A DNA stretch of 64,000 nt from Lysobacter gummosus (GTDB lineage Bacteria > Pseudomonadota > Gammaproteobacteria > Xanthomonadales > Xanthomonadaceae). A program made the position numbers and the translations under genes. Positions 18,221-28,435 of this stretch are shown here, piece by piece. Positions within the stretch are counted from its first letter, which is position 1. Each line of letters begins with the position of its first letter. A model generated the notes under the pieces. The model searched no databases. It was not told the origin of the DNA and saw nothing but the letters and a program-made list of their open reading frames with translations. The stretch covers positions 868,001 to 932,000 of the forward strand of contig NZ_CP011131.1 of assembly GCF_001442805.1 (NCBI RefSeq), given 5' to 3'.

Positions 18221-19176
18221 AGGATTGGATCGGTTTCGCGCACGGGTTGCCGCATTCGGTGCTGTTGTTCGCCGGCGTGGCCGGGGTGTTGTTGATTGCG
18301 ACCGTCATCGCTGAGTGGTTGCGCTGGAAGACGCGCGAGCGGCCCAGCGCGGTGGTCGCCAACCTGGTCGCGCGCATTCGCGCGTGGTGGGTCATGGCCT
18401 TGGTGGTGGGGCTGGCGTTCGCGATCGGCCGGGTCGGCATGATCGTATTGTTCGCGCTGGTCTCGCTGTTCGCGCTGCGCGAGTTCATCACTTTGGCGCC
18501 GACCCGGCGCGGCGATTACTACGCCTTGCTGGCGGCGTTCTATCTGGCCCTGCCGTTGCAGTACTGGCTGGTCTACACCGACTGGTACGGGCTCTACACC
18601 TTGTTGATTCCGGTGTATGCGTTCTTGCTGCTGCCGATTCTGTCGACCATCGGCGGCGACACCACCCGTTATCTGGAGCGCACGGCCAAGGTCCAGTGGG
18701 GCCTGATGATCTGCGTGTTCTGCATTTCGCACGTGCCGGCGCTGATCAACCTGCGGATCCCGGGGTACGAAGGGCGCAATCTGCTGCTGATCGCGTTCCT
18801 GGTGATCGTGGTGCAGTCCTCCGACGTGCTGCAGTACGTATGGGGCAAGTTGTGCGGCAAACGCCTGATCGCGCCGAAGCTGTCGCCGTCGAAAACGCTC
18901 GAGGGCTTCATCGGCGGCGTCGCCTCGGCGACCGCGCTGGGCGCGGCCTTGTGGTGGATCACCCCGTTCAACCCCTGGCAAGCCGCGGTGCTGGCGCTGG
19001 TGATCAACCTGATGGGTTTCTACGGCGGCCTGGTGATGTCGGCGATCAAGCGCGATCGCGGCATCAAGGATTGGGGGCACATGATCGAAGGCCATGGCGG
19101 CGTGCTCGATCGGTTGGATTCGGTGTGTTTCGCCGCCCCCGTGTTCTTTCATTTGATACGGTATTGGTGGGTGTAG
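18217..19176 (+). CDS. ynbB: Phosphatidate cytidylyltransferase (CdsA/YnbB-like)
   Basis: A 319-residue polytopic membrane enzyme predicted to make a CDP-activated diacylglycerol-type lipid from CTP. The CDS-family signature is complete near the C-terminus: SAIKRDRGIKDWG, then EGHGGVLDRLDS. About eight helices. It is the last gene of the operon, overlapping the PlsC-family gene by ATGA, and supplies the activated donor that the two CDP-alcohol phosphatidyltransferases would use. E. coli YnbB occupies the same role in ynbABCD. Confidence 0.9.
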   Translation: MKDWIGFAHGLPHSVLLFAGVAGVLLIATVIAEWLRWKTRERPSAVVANLVARIRAWWVMALVVGLAFAIGRVGMIVLFALVSLFALREFITLAPTRRGDYYALLAAFYLALPLQYWLVYTDWYGLYTLLIPVYAFLLLPILSTIGGDTTRYLERTAKVQWGLMICVFCISHVPALINLRIPGYEGRNLLLIAFLVIVVQSSDVLQYVWGKLCGKRLIAPKLSPSKTLEGFIGGVASATALGAALWWITPFNPWQAAVLALVINLMGFYGGLVMSAIKRDRGIKDWGHMIEGHGGVLDRLDSVCFAAPVFFHLIRYWWV

Positions 19177-19215
19177 CCGACGCGCTTGCGAGCCATTGGC
19201 TCGCGCGTCGGCTAC
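19173..19215. repeat. Inverted repeat after the lipid operon
   Basis: Nested palindrome: gtagccgacgc pairs with gcgtcggctac, and inside it gcgagcc pairs with ggctcgc around att. It overlaps the stop codon of the last operon gene. No T tract follows, so it is either a REP-like element or a stability hairpin, not a classical terminator. Confidence 0.7.
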
Positions 19216-19640
19216 ACGCCCGGCCATGGATGGCCGGGCCGGGCGATCCGAAGCATGCGTAAGCTTCGCCATGGAGGGCGGCGAGTAACGCAAGAAGCGC
19301 CGTGCGCGCGCACTGCGCGCAGTCGGGCTACACGCCCGGCCATGGATGGCCGGGCCGGGCGATCCGAAGCCCGCGTAAGCCTCGCCATGGACGGCGGCGA
19401 GTAACGCAAGAAGCGCCGTACGCGCGCACTGCGCGCAGTCGGGCTACACGCCCGGCCATGGATGGCCGGGCCGGGCGATCCGAAGCCCGCGTAAGCTTCG
19501 CCATGGACGGCGGCGAGTAACGCAAGAAGCGCCGTACGCGCGCACTGCGCGCAGTCGGGCCGGACGATCCGAAGCCCGCGTAAGCTTCGCCAGGGACGGC
19601 AGCGAGTGAAGCAAGAAGCGCTGTATGCGCGCAGTCGGCC
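19211..19640. repeat. 116-bp tandem repeat, three full copies and one shortened
   Basis: Units begin gctacacgcccggccatgg at 19211, 19327 and 19443, an exact period of 116 bases with few mismatches. A fourth unit is 27 bases shorter, lacking the gctacacgcccggccatgg segment, and more diverged. Each unit holds a palindrome (cccggccatggatggccggg) and the motif gaagcccgcgtaagc. Open frames here on both strands (proteins with PGHGWPGRA repeats) come only from repetition and are not called as genes. Confidence 0.88.
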
Positions 19641-19688
19641 AACCAAGACCATCAAGCACAACCCCGCCCCCGCGGAGAGCACAAAAAG

Positions 19689-20126
19689 ATGAACTCCCAA
19701 TCCCTACAAATGGACGACACCGTCTACAACCACCTCAACCGCCTGTGCGAAGCCGGCAACCGACTGACCGAGCAAGGCCGCTTCGACGCTGCGGTGACCC
19801 AGTTCAACGACGCCTGGGAGCTCGTGCCGGAGCCGAAGAAAGACTGGGAGGCCTCGACCTGGATCCTGACCGCGATCGGCGACTGCTATTTCCATCTGCG
19901 CGATCTCAAGTCGGCGCGCTCGGTGCTGGAATACGCGATGCAATGCCCCGGCGGCGTGGGCAATCCCTTCATCCACCTGCGCCTGGGACAGGTGCTGCTG
20001 GACACCGGCGAAGCCGATGCGGCCGCCGACCAACTCATGCGCGCCTACATGGGCGCCGGCGCCGAGCTGTTCGCGGCGGAAGATCCTCAATACCTGCGCT
20101 TTCTCGGCACCCGCGCGCAGCTCTAG
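19689..20126 (+). CDS. Tetratricopeptide-repeat protein
   Basis: A 145-residue, all-helical protein with two or three TPR-like units: AGNRLTEQGRFDAAVTQFND (about 22-41), ILTAIGDCYFHLRDLKSA (about 59-76) and IHLRLGQVLLDTGEADAAA (about 95-113). TPR proteins are usually adaptors. GGAG lies about 11 bases before the ATG. It converges with the gene at 20142, 15 bases away. Partner unknown. Confidence 0.8.
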   Translation: MNSQSLQMDDTVYNHLNRLCEAGNRLTEQGRFDAAVTQFNDAWELVPEPKKDWEASTWILTAIGDCYFHLRDLKSARSVLEYAMQCPGGVGNPFIHLRLGQVLLDTGEADAAADQLMRAYMGAGAELFAAEDPQYLRFLGTRAQL

Positions 20127-20141
20127 GCGCGCGGCGCGAAC

Positions 20142-20879
20142 TCAGGTCCAGTCGAAGGTCAGCAGCGCCAGCTGTTCGACCGGTTCGTAGAACAACACGA
20201 TCAGATCCGCGCCGGTCTTGCGGTAATTCCAGCCCGGCACCGAGGCCACGTGTTCGAAGCGGCGGCCGCTGGGGCTGAGCGGCCACACTGCTTGTTCCAC
20301 GCCTTCGGCCTCGCCGTATTCGAGCGGGAATTCGACCGTCTCTTCCCAGTTGTAGCCCGCATCGGCGAAGCCGCCGAGCCGCTCGACCAGATCCAGCGCG
20401 GTGGTGTCGTCCGAGGGCGCGTTGCCGAACCGGTTGAGCCGGACCAGACGGCCGTGTTCGCGGTAGTAATCGCGCGACACGCGATAGGCCCGCTCTTCGG
20501 CGAGGTAATGCTTTTCCAGTTCGGCGCGGTCGCCGCGCAGCTGCGGCGGCGTCTCTTCCAGACTGCGTTCGAGCAGGAAATAACGCGCGTCGCCGAGCAG
20601 GCGGTAACGGCCGTCCTCGACCGCGAAACCGATCCAGTTGCTGCGCAGCAATTCGCCGTGGAATTCGTCTTCGGTGTATTGGCCGACCAGCCCGTCGCAG
20701 GGCTCCAGCGGGCTCAGCAGATGCAGCCAGCCCGACCATTGCGGACGCACCGCGCTCAGGTCGATGGACACCAGCGGATGCAGATGGCGTTGCAACGATT
20801 CCTGGCCGGGCGCGAACACGCTGCCGGCGTCCGGAAACGGCCGCAGGATGGAACCGGGTTGGGTGAAGTCGTCCTGCAT
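20142..20879 (-). CDS. Hypothetical protein, 245 residues
   Basis: A soluble, acidic protein of unknown family (starts MQDDFTQPGSILRPFPDAG). It is rich in aromatic residues and arginine, with segments such as WSGWLHLLSPLEPCDGLVG and PGWNYRKTGADLIVLFYEP. The start is uncertain: an in-frame ATG at 20912 adds 11 residues, and neither has a good ribosome-binding site. It faces the TPR gene tail to tail. The overall look resembles immunity or scaffold proteins of the SUKH/DUF1963 size class, but this cannot be confirmed by eye. Confidence 0.7.
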   Translation of the reverse strand: MQDDFTQPGSILRPFPDAGSVFAPGQESLQRHLHPLVSIDLSAVRPQWSGWLHLLSPLEPCDGLVGQYTEDEFHGELLRSNWIGFAVEDGRYRLLGDARYFLLERSLEETPPQLRGDRAELEKHYLAEERAYRVSRDYYREHGRLVRLNRFGNAPSDDTTALDLVERLGGFADAGYNWEETVEFPLEYGEAEGVEQAVWPLSPSGRRFEHVASVPGWNYRKTGADLIVLFYEPVEQLALLTFDWT

Positions 20880-21030
20880 GTCGCGTGCCGATGGGAGGGA
20901 TCGGCGGATCATCGCATGGGCATCATGACGCGCCGTCGGCGGTATGCGTCGCGGTCGGTGCGGGCGACGGTGGATCGCGGGATGAATCCTCGCGGCGGCG
21001 GGCCGGCGCGGCCGCCGTGCGATGCGGCGG

Positions 21031-21303
21031 TTATTCCAGGCCGTATTCGCGCAGCTTCTTGCGCAGGGTGGCGCGATGGATGCCGAGCATCGCCGCGGCG
21101 CGGCTCTGGTTGCCGTCGCAGTGCAGCAGCACTTCGGCGAACAGCGGAATTTCCAGTTCGCGCAGCGCGATTTCGTACAGGTTCTCGGTGCCGCTGCCGT
21201 TGAGGTCGCCCAGGTAACGACGGATCGAAGTCGCGACGTGATCGCGCAACGGAACGCGAGGTCCGGAGCGGGCGGCTTCGTTGCGGTCGTTGAGTGCGTT
21301 CAA
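21031..21303 (-). CDS. fis: DNA-binding protein Fis
   Basis: A 90-residue nucleoid-associated regulator. The C-terminal helix-turn-helix, [20 protein letters not shown], is the standard Fis DNA-binding unit, and the preceding helix ([20 protein letters not shown]) forms the dimer core. Fis bends DNA and tunes rRNA and growth-phase promoters. It lies downstream of prmA and the zinc-ribbon gene on the same strand, a conserved order in this family. Confidence 0.95.
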   Translation of the reverse strand: MNALNDRNEAARSGPRVPLRDHVATSIRRYLGDLNGSGTENLYEIALRELEIPLFAEVLLHCDGNQSRAAAMLGIHRATLRKKLREYGLE

Positions 21304-21400
21304 GTGCTTCCCCGTAGCAGGTTCTGTCCGCCGGTCGCGCCGACGGGAGGGGGAGTCTAGCGCGCTGGAGTCGCTATAAACAACGCGACGGTTCGATATT

Positions 21401-22522
21401 TCAACGGAAATCGAAAGTGAACGCGACTATGTGCGGCGCCGGTTCGCGCACGTCGAACTGCACCGCGGCGCTCTGCCCCGGCGCGATCAGTTCCTGTGGC
21501 TGAAAACCCTTGCGGTAGTCCCTGGGAGAGAACGCGCGCTGGCCGACCCGGCGGCCATCCACGTCCTCCAGACTCAGCACCAGGGTCGGCCAGGGCTGGG
21601 GCCAGCGCGCATCGTTGCGGAAGCCGGCGGAAACGCGCAGCACACCCGCGCGGCCGGCGACCGGCAGCACATTGCGATTGAGCATCGTCAGCGCGGCCGG
21701 TTCGCGCCACGGCGGAATCTCGCACGGCAGCACGCCGCACAGCGCCGCCACCAGCGGCCGCCAGCGCGCGTCGGCGGCGAGTTCGTCGCGTTGCGCGAGC
21801 AGCAATTGCAACACCAGGACCAGTGCGAGCGCGACCGCGAGCAGCGGCCCGCTCCAATGCATGCGCGGCGCGGCGGCGCGTGCGCGCGCCTGCTGGCGGG
21901 CGAAGCTCGGCGCGCGCCGGCCGATGGATACGGCGGTCTCGGATTTACCGTTGCGCGCGGCGCCGCGCCTGGCCGGCCGCGCCGGTGCGGGCTCGGCTTC
22001 GGTGAGCGGTGTCAGCGGCGCGGATGGAATTTGTGCGGATGCGACGGACGGCTCGGTCGACACGGACGGATCGGATGACGATGAACTCGCCGGCGCGTCG
22101 GCATGCGCCGCTGCGCGCGCGGATTCGTCGCCGGCCTGATGGGCGTCGGCCGCATCGTCGCCGACATCGGCGATGACGATTTCGCGCTCGGCGCGCGCGT
22201 CCGCGCCGGTGCTCGCCGCCGGCGTGTCGAGCGGCGGCTTGGGCGCGCGCTGCGTCGTCGCCACGGTGCCGGGCCGGCGCAACTCGCCGGGCTCGATCGC
22301 GTGCGCGGCCGATGGGGCGGCGGGCGTTGCTGCGGGCGGGTTCGGGTCCGGCGTCGCGCCCGGCTCAGCCGCGGCGCTGGGCGGCGTCGCGGCGGCCGCG
22401 TCGCCGGCATCCGCGGTTTCGCTTTGCAGCGCGCCGTTGCAACGCGGACAGGTCCGCGGCGGACCGTCCTTGGAGACGATCAGCGCGACCAGATATCCGC
22501 AGTGAGGGCAGGCGACGAACAT
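21401..22522 (-). CDS. Zinc-ribbon and DUF3426 domain protein
   Basis: A 373-residue protein with an N-terminal MJ0042-type zinc finger (Cys5, Cys8, Cys25, Cys28 in [10 protein letters not shown] and [10 protein letters not shown]), a long low-complexity Ala/Pro/Asp linker (about 35-210), a single transmembrane helix (about 228-245, [17 protein letters not shown]) and a C-terminal DUF3426 beta domain ([19 protein letters not shown]). It sits between prmA and fis, its usual place in Xanthomonadaceae. Function unknown. Confidence 0.88.
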   Translation of the reverse strand: MFVACPHCGYLVALIVSKDGPPRTCPRCNGALQSETADAGDAAAATPPSAAAEPGATPDPNPPAATPAAPSAAHAIEPGELRRPGTVATTQRAPKPPLDTPAASTGADARAEREIVIADVGDDAADAHQAGDESARAAAHADAPASSSSSDPSVSTEPSVASAQIPSAPLTPLTEAEPAPARPARRGAARNGKSETAVSIGRRAPSFARQQARARAAAPRMHWSGPLLAVALALVLVLQLLLAQRDELAADARWRPLVAALCGVLPCEIPPWREPAALTMLNRNVLPVAGRAGVLRVSAGFRNDARWPQPWPTLVLSLEDVDGRRVGQRAFSPRDYRKGFQPQELIAPGQSAAVQFDVREPAPHIVAFTFDFR

Positions 22523-22549
22523 TCGCGTTATTCAACCATGTCGCCGCGC

Positions 22550-23470
22550 TCAGCGACGACGGATGCCTGTGACGCGGATCCAGTCTTCGAGACGGTCGGC
22601 GCGCAGCTGATCGAAGTCGGCGGCGTAGCGCGCCAGCACCTCGTCCTCTTGTCCGGCCAGGATGCCCGACAGGGCGATGCGTCCGCCCGGCGCGACGCGC
22701 GCGGCCAGGGTGTCGGCCAGCGCGATCAGCGCCGAGGCGAGGATGTTCGCGACCACCACCGGATAGGTGGCGGCCGGTTCGTCCTGCGGCAGGTGCACCT
22801 CGATCCGTGCGCCCACGCCGTTGCGCTCGGCGTTGTCGTGGGTGGCGATCAGCGCCTGCGGGTCGTTATCGACGCCGACCGCGTGCGCGGCGCCGAGCTT
22901 GAGCGCGGCCAGGGCGAGGATGCCCGAGCCGCAGCCGAAGTCGAGCACGCGGCGGCCGTCGAGCTGGCCTTCGTCGGCCAGGGTGTCCAGCCAGGCCAGG
23001 CACAGCGAAGTGGTCGGGTGGGTGCCCGAGCCGAACGCCAGCCCCGGGTCCAGCCGCACCACCGCCGCCTCGGGCGTGTCGGCCTGCGCGGGCAGTTCGT
23101 GATTCCACGGCACGATCCAGGTGCGGCGGCCGAAGTGCAGCGGCTCGTACTGATCCATCCACGCGCGTTCCCAATCCTGGTCTTCGACCTGGCGGAAGCG
23201 CACCTGGGTCCAGTCCAGGCCGGGGTCGAAGGATTCCAGCGCCGCCAACACGATCAGCGCGTCGGTCTCGTGCGGGAACAGCGCGCTGAGGACGATGGAC
23301 TGCCACAGCGGGGTTTCGCCCACGCCCGGCTCGAGGATCGCGTGCTCGTCGCTGGTGTCGGCATCGGCGTCGAGCATGGTCACGGCGAGCGCGCCGACAT
23401 CGTCCAGCGCGGCTTCGAAACGCGGTTGTTCGGCTTCGCTGCAGCGCAGGGTCAGTTCGAGAAAGGGCAT
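22550..23470 (-). CDS. prmA: Ribosomal protein L11 methyltransferase
   Basis: A 306-residue class I methyltransferase that trimethylates ribosomal protein L11. The start [12 protein letters not shown] is the family's normal N-terminus; an in-frame ATG 33 bases upstream is less likely. Motif I is [16 protein letters not shown], and the substrate-channel segment [12 protein letters not shown] and the catalytic-type VVANILA are present. Full length. First gene of prmA - DUF3426 - fis. Confidence 0.95.
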   Translation of the reverse strand: MPFLELTLRCSEAEQPRFEAALDDVGALAVTMLDADADTSDEHAILEPGVGETPLWQSIVLSALFPHETDALIVLAALESFDPGLDWTQVRFRQVEDQDWERAWMDQYEPLHFGRRTWIVPWNHELPAQADTPEAAVVRLDPGLAFGSGTHPTTSLCLAWLDTLADEGQLDGRRVLDFGCGSGILALAALKLGAAHAVGVDNDPQALIATHDNAERNGVGARIEVHLPQDEPAATYPVVVANILASALIALADTLAARVAPGGRIALSGILAGQEDEVLARYAADFDQLRADRLEDWIRVTGIRRR

Positions 23471-23954
23471 GAGGCGCGGTGGGTGATCGAAAGCGGCGGC
23501 CATTATTGACTCGTTTGGCCGCGATCAGATAGCGCGCGGGTGGCTTGCGTGCCGTGGGCGGCGGGGTCTTGCGGGTGGAGGCGGACGCTGGGGCGGCCTG
23601 GCGGCCTCAGCGCGGGCCGCCTGCGCTGAACGGGGGGCCAGGGGCCGATCCCGGCCGCGCAACGCGGCAGGCAAGCGCGCGCGGGCGCCAAGGCCGGCTT
23701 CCATACGGACCCTGGTCCCGTAGCGATCTCGGCGCCACCGACCCGTTCAGGCCAGGCATATCTGGAACGTGATGTTGAACACATTTTATATGCGCGCGGA
23801 CATCTGTCGGGCGCTTGACTTATCATCGGTGCCCCAACGATGCGCCGATGTGCCCCTCCAGCCCGCGCGGCTGGTCCGGTACGCCGGTCGTCGCGCCCGT
23901 GCCGGCCCCCGCGCCGTCGCCGTCCGCCAGCCAGGATCCCGAGTCACGCACTTG
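23471..23954. other. Intergenic region upstream of prmA and the gene at 23955
   Basis: About 480 bases between divergent genes. It includes a relatively AT-rich stretch near 23765-23830 (gttgaacacattttatatg and cgcttgacttatcatcgg) that may hold a promoter, but no spacing-correct -35/-10 pair was found. No gene recognised. Confidence 0.45.
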
Positions 23955-24977
23955 ATGTCCGATGCCTACACGACCGGCTACCCGCAGACTCCGCATGAAA
24001 GACCGGCGGTCGCGCGCATGAGCGGCCGTTCGCTGGCCACATTCGTGGGCCTGACCTTGCTGGCCGGCGCCTTTGTCTACGCCGGCCGCGGCGGCGTGCA
24101 GGACGACATCGCCGTGGCGCCGCCGCAGATCGGCCAGTCGCCGCAGGCGCGGCCGCAGCCGCTGGCGCGGCAGGGCGACTTGGGCCGCGATGATTCGATC
24201 CGCGTTCCCGCGCCGCGCCGCAACGCGCATCTGCCGGCGCAATCGCCGCTGCGTCAGCAATTCGAGCAGGCGCCCGACCTGTACGCCTACGCGCAGACGC
24301 TGCGCTCGCGCGCCGACGCCGGCGAACCGGAGGCGATCTGGCTGCTGACGCGCGTGTACGACTACTGCGCCAATTATTCCAACGCGCCGGTCGATTACGG
24401 CAACGACACCCGCACGATCGACGCGATGAAGATGCGCAGCTCCGCCGCGATGGCGGCGGCGCGCACGCGCGTGAGTCAACGCTGCGCGCGCTTCGCGCCC
24501 GAGGACAACCTCAGCTACTCGATGATCGTGATCAAGCGCACCGAAGCGGCCAAGGCCGGCAGCCTGCCCGCCGAAGCCTCGCTGCTGGCCGCCGGCAAGC
24601 CCTTGGAGAATACCGAGGAATACCTCCAGAACCTGGTCGATCGCGTGGTGCGCTCCAAGGACGCCGATGCGTATTCGGCGCTGGCGCCGGGCATGGGCAT
24701 CGCCGCCAACGGGCGCACTGCCGGATTCGGATACAACCGCGTCGCCGGCACCCAGTTCGCCGAACTGGCCTGGCAGCTCGCGGCATGCAAGTTGGGCCAG
24801 GACTGCGGTCCCAAGGGCTCGTTGATGACCTCCTACTGCGCCAACGGCGGCATTTGCTCGCAAGACCCGCAGCAGGATTTCGCAAGTTTCGTTTACGACG
24901 CGGCGATCCCGCGTCAGGGGGCGGACGTGGTGCAAGAAATGGTCGATTCGCTGACTGGCGAAGAGAGGACGAAATGA
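23955..24977 (+). CDS. Hypothetical membrane-anchored protein
   Basis: A 340-residue protein with a short N-terminal cytoplasmic segment, one hydrophobic helix (about 27-44, LATFVGLTLLAGAFVYAG) and a largely helical extracytoplasmic domain. That domain has six or more cysteines (YDYCANYSN, QRCARFAP, AACKLGQDC, YCANGGICSQDP) that probably form disulfides. The start at 23955 is not certain; Met22 (MSGRSLATF) is another option. It overlaps the next gene by ATGA, so the two form an operon. Family not recognised. Confidence 0.78.
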   Translation: MSDAYTTGYPQTPHERPAVARMSGRSLATFVGLTLLAGAFVYAGRGGVQDDIAVAPPQIGQSPQARPQPLARQGDLGRDDSIRVPAPRRNAHLPAQSPLRQQFEQAPDLYAYAQTLRSRADAGEPEAIWLLTRVYDYCANYSNAPVDYGNDTRTIDAMKMRSSAAMAAARTRVSQRCARFAPEDNLSYSMIVIKRTEAAKAGSLPAEASLLAAGKPLENTEEYLQNLVDRVVRSKDADAYSALAPGMGIAANGRTAGFGYNRVAGTQFAELAWQLAACKLGQDCGPKGSLMTSYCANGGICSQDPQQDFASFVYDAAIPRQGADVVQEMVDSLTGEERTK

Positions 24978-25432
24978 AACGCGAGCACGTGATAAGCACG
25001 GCCAAGGTCGGGTTCTGGGCGCTGTTGCTGAGCGCCTACTCGGTCGGCGCCGCCGGCGTAATGATCGATGTATTCGGCGAGGACTATCGCGACCTGTCGC
25101 AGGTGGCGGTGACCTCGGTGGACTCCAAGGCCGAACAGCGCTCGCTCAGCGCGGCGCAGATCGCGGCGGTCTACCGCGCGCAGAGCGGCGCGCCGTTCTC
25201 GTCGCTGCCGCCGGGCAGCACGTTCAAGGTGGTGTGGCCCGACGGTTCCAGCGAGTACGTGATGGTCGTCAGCCCCTCCTCCACCGGCGGCGTGCAGCCG
25301 ATTCCGGGCACCCAGGTGGCGGCGGGCAAGAGCGGCAAGAGTTCGAACCAGCCGCGCAACGTGCCCGGCGCGTCGGACCTGACCGAGACCGACGTGCAGG
25401 AAATGGCGACCTGGCTGGAAGCGGCGAATTGA
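24974..25432 (+). CDS. Hypothetical exported protein, operon partner
   Basis: A 152-residue protein. The N-terminal hydrophobic helix (about 11-31, VGFWALLLSAYSVGAAGVM) is a signal peptide or anchor. A small beta domain follows (FKVVWPDGSSEYVMVVS) and then a polar Ser/Gly/Pro linker. It starts inside the stop of the preceding gene (ATGA), so both products are likely made together. No family recognised. Confidence 0.78.
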   Translation: MKREHVISTAKVGFWALLLSAYSVGAAGVMIDVFGEDYRDLSQVAVTSVDSKAEQRSLSAAQIAAVYRAQSGAPFSSLPPGSTFKVVWPDGSSEYVMVVSPSSTGGVQPIPGTQVAAGKSGKSSNQPRNVPGASDLTETDVQEMATWLEAAN

Positions 25433-25652
25433 TACTTGCCGGTTCCGTCGCCGCCGCCGATGCATGCGCGCCGCTTGCGCGCGGCGGGCGGCTGTCGCGG
25501 GTTTGTGTCATGGCCGGGGCGCAAGGCTCCGGGTCGCGCGATCGCGTTTGATCCGATCGCGCTAAGCCGTGGCGGGATGCTGGTTGGCCGCATCCTGGCG
25601 AAAGTTTTCCGGGCCCGCCGAATCGGCGAGGCGCGAAGCGGCGAAGGCAACA

Positions 25653-25951
25653 CGCGCTGCGAAGTCACGAAATCTTTTGCAGGAGGGCCTTCAGGCCCGA
25701 CGCTTTTGTTTGCGCTCGCATCGAAGCTTCCCGGCTTTTGAACGAAAGGCATCGGGCCTGAAGGTCCCTCCCACAAGAAACCTCCTTGTTGCGAATCGAG
25801 CTGTGGATTCGCGAATCCTGCCGAGCCATACGCGCTGCGAAACCACGAAGTCTTTTGTGGGAGGGCCTTCAGGCCCGACGCTTTTGTTTGCGCTCGCATC
25901 GAAGCTGCATTGCCTTTGAGCGAAGGGCATCGGGCCTGAAGGCCCTCCTGA
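25653..25951. repeat. REP palindromes, a direct duplication of about 178 bases
   Basis: Two successive units start cgcgctgcgaa at 25653 and 25831. Each contains an interrupted palindrome with arms ggagggccttcaggcccga and its complement tcgggcctgaaggccctcc (about 25682-25775 and 25859-25949). The arms are the family that in this window also reads ggcttcagccccgatgc. The first unit has a few mismatches. Lies between the exported-protein operon and accC. Confidence 0.85.
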
Positions 25952-25975
25952 AAAACTCGCGCGGGCCAAAAACAA

Positions 25976-26001
25976 AAAGCCCCTTCTCGCGAAGGGGCTT
26001 T
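25976..26001 (-). terminator. Rho-independent terminator, probably of accC
   Basis: Stem aaagcccctt/aaggggcttt around ctcgcg. Read on the minus strand it is followed by a T run (aaaaa on plus at 25974-25978), so it should end the acc transcript about 60 bases after accC. Confidence 0.8.
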
Positions 26002-26059
26002 CCTCATAGCTCAAGAGCATCCGCAACCCCATCGCGACACCGCGCGACGGCCTGCCGGA

Positions 26060-27419
<1,360 letters not shown>

Positions 27420-27427
<8 letters not shown>

Positions 27428-27857
27428 GGGATTCGGGATTCGAGATTGGGGATTCGTGAAGCGCGGGCGTCTCGCTGACGACGCGCGGCGATGAGCCGAG
27501 CGAGCGGATCAGAGCGTTCAGACGGGCGAAGGTTCGGTCCAACAAGTCTGTGTCCGTGGCGTTGTCGGTGAGATAGCCCAGGCGGCGGGCGATCTCATAC
27601 TGCGTGCTGATTTCAGCGAGCGAACCGCGTGCCATCGCCAGGAACCGCAAGTACTCCGGTCTTGATCGCCGGGCTGCGCCTTCGGCGATGTTCGACGGAA
27701 CGCTCACGGCTGCTCTGCGCAACTGCATGGACAGGCCCAGCCGCTCCGAGTCGGGAAAAGATGCGGTGATGCGATAGATCGATTCGACCAAGGCCATCGC
27801 GTCGCGCCAGACCTCCAGGCGCTCGTGCGGTCGCTGCTTTTCCGAATCCCGAATCAC
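27420..27857 (-). CDS. Four-helix-bundle protein (S23-type) inserted between accB and accC
   Basis: A 145-residue member of the four-helix-bundle family first known from 23S rRNA intervening sequences. Hallmarks: [19 protein letters not shown], then [20 protein letters not shown] and [10 protein letters not shown]. The family's function is unclear; relatives accompany diversity-generating retroelements. Both ends of the gene lie inside AATCCCGAATCCC-type repeats: the start codon is in one arm and the last residues (SPISNPES) are encoded by the other. It interrupts the normal accB-accC order, so it looks like a mobile cassette. Confidence 0.9.
27428..27456. repeat. GGGATTCG repeat arm, accC side of the cassette
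   Basis: Short tandem copies of gggattcg/gagattgg/ggattcg directly before the accC start. It is the inverted partner of the arm at 27841-27872 and of the same type as the arms between groES and groEL. Confidence 0.8.
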
Positions 27858-27872
27858 GAATCCCTATTCCCG
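27841..27872. repeat. CGAATCCC repeat arm, accB side of the cassette
   Basis: Sequence tccgaatcccgaatcacgaa and following tccctattcccg: tandem cgaatccc units, inverted relative to 27428-27456. Together the two arms bracket the four-helix-bundle gene. This arm also contains that gene's start codon. Confidence 0.8.
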
Positions 27873-27885
27873 TCGCAATCGGCGA

Positions 27886-28371
27886 TCAGCCGATTACGAA
27901 CAGCGGCTGATCGAACTCGATCGGCTGGCCGCTTTCGGCCATGACCTTGAGCACGGTGCCGGACACGTCGGCTTCGATCGGATTGAACATCTTCATCGCT
28001 TCGATGATGCCCAGCGTGTCGCCGGCCTTGACCGCCTGGCCGACGGCGACGAAGGACGGCTTGTCCGGCGCCGGCGAGGTGTAGAAGGTGCCGACCATCG
28101 GCGCGCGCACGACGTGGCCGTCGGGCAGGTCGCTGATGGGCTTGGCGCTGCCGCCGGTGGCCGCTTCGGTCGGCGACTGCATCGGCATCGGCTGCGGCGC
28201 GCGCGGCTGCTCGGGCTGCGGCGCGTACATCGGCTGCGGTTGCGCCATCGCGTAGCCGCCCTTGGGCGTGCGGGCCAGGCGGACGGATTCCTCGCCTTCC
28301 TTGATCTCGATCTCGGCGAGGTTGGATTCCTCGAGCAGGTCGATCAGTTTCTTGATTTTGCGCAGGTCCAT
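27886..28371 (-). CDS. accB: Acetyl-CoA carboxylase, biotin carboxyl carrier protein
   Basis: A 161-residue carrier of the acetyl-CoA carboxylase complex. N-terminal [18 protein letters not shown], a Pro/Ala/Gln-rich flexible linker (about 42-80), then the biotinyl domain with the biotin-accepting lysine in [14 protein letters not shown]. It carries the carboxyl group from AccC to the carboxyltransferase. aroQ lies 64 bases upstream on the same strand, the conserved order. Confidence 0.97.
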   Translation of the reverse strand: MDLRKIKKLIDLLEESNLAEIEIKEGEESVRLARTPKGGYAMAQPQPMYAPQPEQPRAPQPMPMQSPTEAATGGSAKPISDLPDGHVVRAPMVGTFYTSPAPDKPSFVAVGQAVKAGDTLGIIEAMKMFNPIEADVSGTVLKVMAESGQPIEFDQPLFVIG

Positions 28372-28435
28372 GAAGCGGGCCTCAGGTTTGGATCTTGGGT
28401 GCGGGCCGCGCGAGGCGGTCCGGGCGAATGGGGGA

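Noticed and set aside
19211..19640. CRISPR-like array
   Set aside because: The whole unit repeats, including what would be spacers; there are no unique spacers and no cas genes.
19186..19700. Open frames of 70-160 codons on both strands with PGHGWPGRA repeats
   Set aside because: They arise because the 116-bp repeat lacks stops in some frames; no ribosome-binding sites, no domain, and the frame shifts between units.
27428..27872. Insertion sequence between accB and accC
   Set aside because: No transposase and no target-site duplication could be identified; only repeat arms and the four-helix-bundle gene.
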